Below are positions 5,152 through 5,348 of a stretch of DNA of 5,348 nucleotides, in pieces; positions within the stretch are counted from its first letter, which is position 1; each line of letters opens with the position of its first letter. The position numbers and the translations under genes are program-made. Origin of the DNA: Bacteroidetes bacterium SW_11_45_7 (GTDB lineage Bacteria; Bacteroidota; Bacteroidia; Chitinophagales; SW-11-45-7). The notes beneath the pieces are model-generated. The model had not been told where the DNA came from. It worked only from the letters and a program-made list of their open reading frames with translations, and did no database searches. The stretch covers positions 1-5,348 of the forward strand of contig PXTV01000159.1 of assembly GCA_003022985.1 (NCBI GenBank). Direction: 5' to 3'.

Positions 5152-5348
5152 ATGTCCACCTATTCGCAAATCTACATCCATGTCGTTTTTGCGGTGCAGA
5201 ACCGAAACAGTTTGATTCTTGAGGAATGGGAAGAACGGCTCTATCAATACATTACAGGAACCGTTCGTAAGAACCAACAAAAGATGTTAGCAATTAACGG
5301 TATGCCCGATCATATCCATTTTTTGATAGGCATGAAACCTTCTTGTTG
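5152..5348 (+). CDS. tnpA: IS200/IS605-family TnpA transposase (Y1, HUH), 5' part (runs off window)
   Basis: The first 65 codons of an IS200-like transposase. The N-terminus MSTYSQIYIHVVFAVQNR, the helix EEWEERLYQYITGTVRKN and the strand LAINGMPDHIHFLIGMKP follow the order typical of this family in Bacteroidota. The metal-binding HUH motif is present as His54-Ile-His56. The catalytic Tyr lies in the C-terminal half, outside the window, so whether the gene is intact is unknown. These enzymes cut and join single-stranded DNA at sites recognised through hairpins, without target duplication, and such palindromes lie just upstream. The length so far and the start fit full-length homologues (about 150 residues). 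Accessory tnpB, if any, is not in the window. It may be a true IS200 element or a REP-associated TnpA-like protein. Confidence 0.93.
   Translation, partial: MSTYSQIYIHVVFAVQNRNSLILEEWEERLYQYITGTVRKNQQKMLAINGMPDHIHFLIGMKPSC

Overview
The window looks like a chromosomal stretch of a Bacteroidota bacterium (Cytophagia- or Saprospiria-like). The signs are secreted proteins built from NVGIGT-type repeats, a helical 'TKSEKRYF' protein of a kind I associate with this phylum, an IS200-type transposase with the phylum's usual N-terminus, start codons without clear Shine-Dalgarno sequences, and promoter candidates resembling the Bacteroidota TTG / TAnnTTTG pattern. The assignment rests on pattern recognition, not on a search.

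Layout. Positions 1-379 (minus) hold the first 126 codons of a secreted GIG-repeat protein that runs off the left edge. Positions 662-2329 (minus) hold a complete 555-residue paralogue: signal peptide, five GIG-type repeats and a C-terminal domain resembling an H-type lectin. The two genes share a nearly identical 28-residue module just after the signal peptide, and an identical 16-bp block upstream. In both, a TTG within that block sits exactly 20 nt from a -7-like box. Positions 2516-4075 (minus) encode a 519-residue soluble all-helical protein of unknown function.

From 4076 the window becomes intergenic and accessory in character. About 4218-4376 can fold into a multi-branched structure, followed directly by a canonical intrinsic terminator (4377-4400, plus strand). 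This is a candidate small RNA or leader that is not explained by any gene. Next is a HicB-like antitoxin (4465-4680, plus), overlapped by 4 bp by a HicA toxin gene that carries a nonsense codon at codon 5 and a frameshift near codon 49. The toxin is dead while the antitoxin is open. Finally, three perfect hairpins with CCC/GGG cores (4925-5129) lie before the 5' end of an IS200/IS605-family TnpA (HUH) transposase gene that runs off the right edge.

The left half therefore encodes cell-surface or secreted proteins likely to bind glycans or other surfaces. The right half is a small accessory region with a decayed toxin-antitoxin pair and a mobile element. No functional link between the halves is visible. 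The items most worth follow-up are the structured element with its terminator, the orphaned antitoxin, and the duplicated adhesin head with matching promoter geometry.
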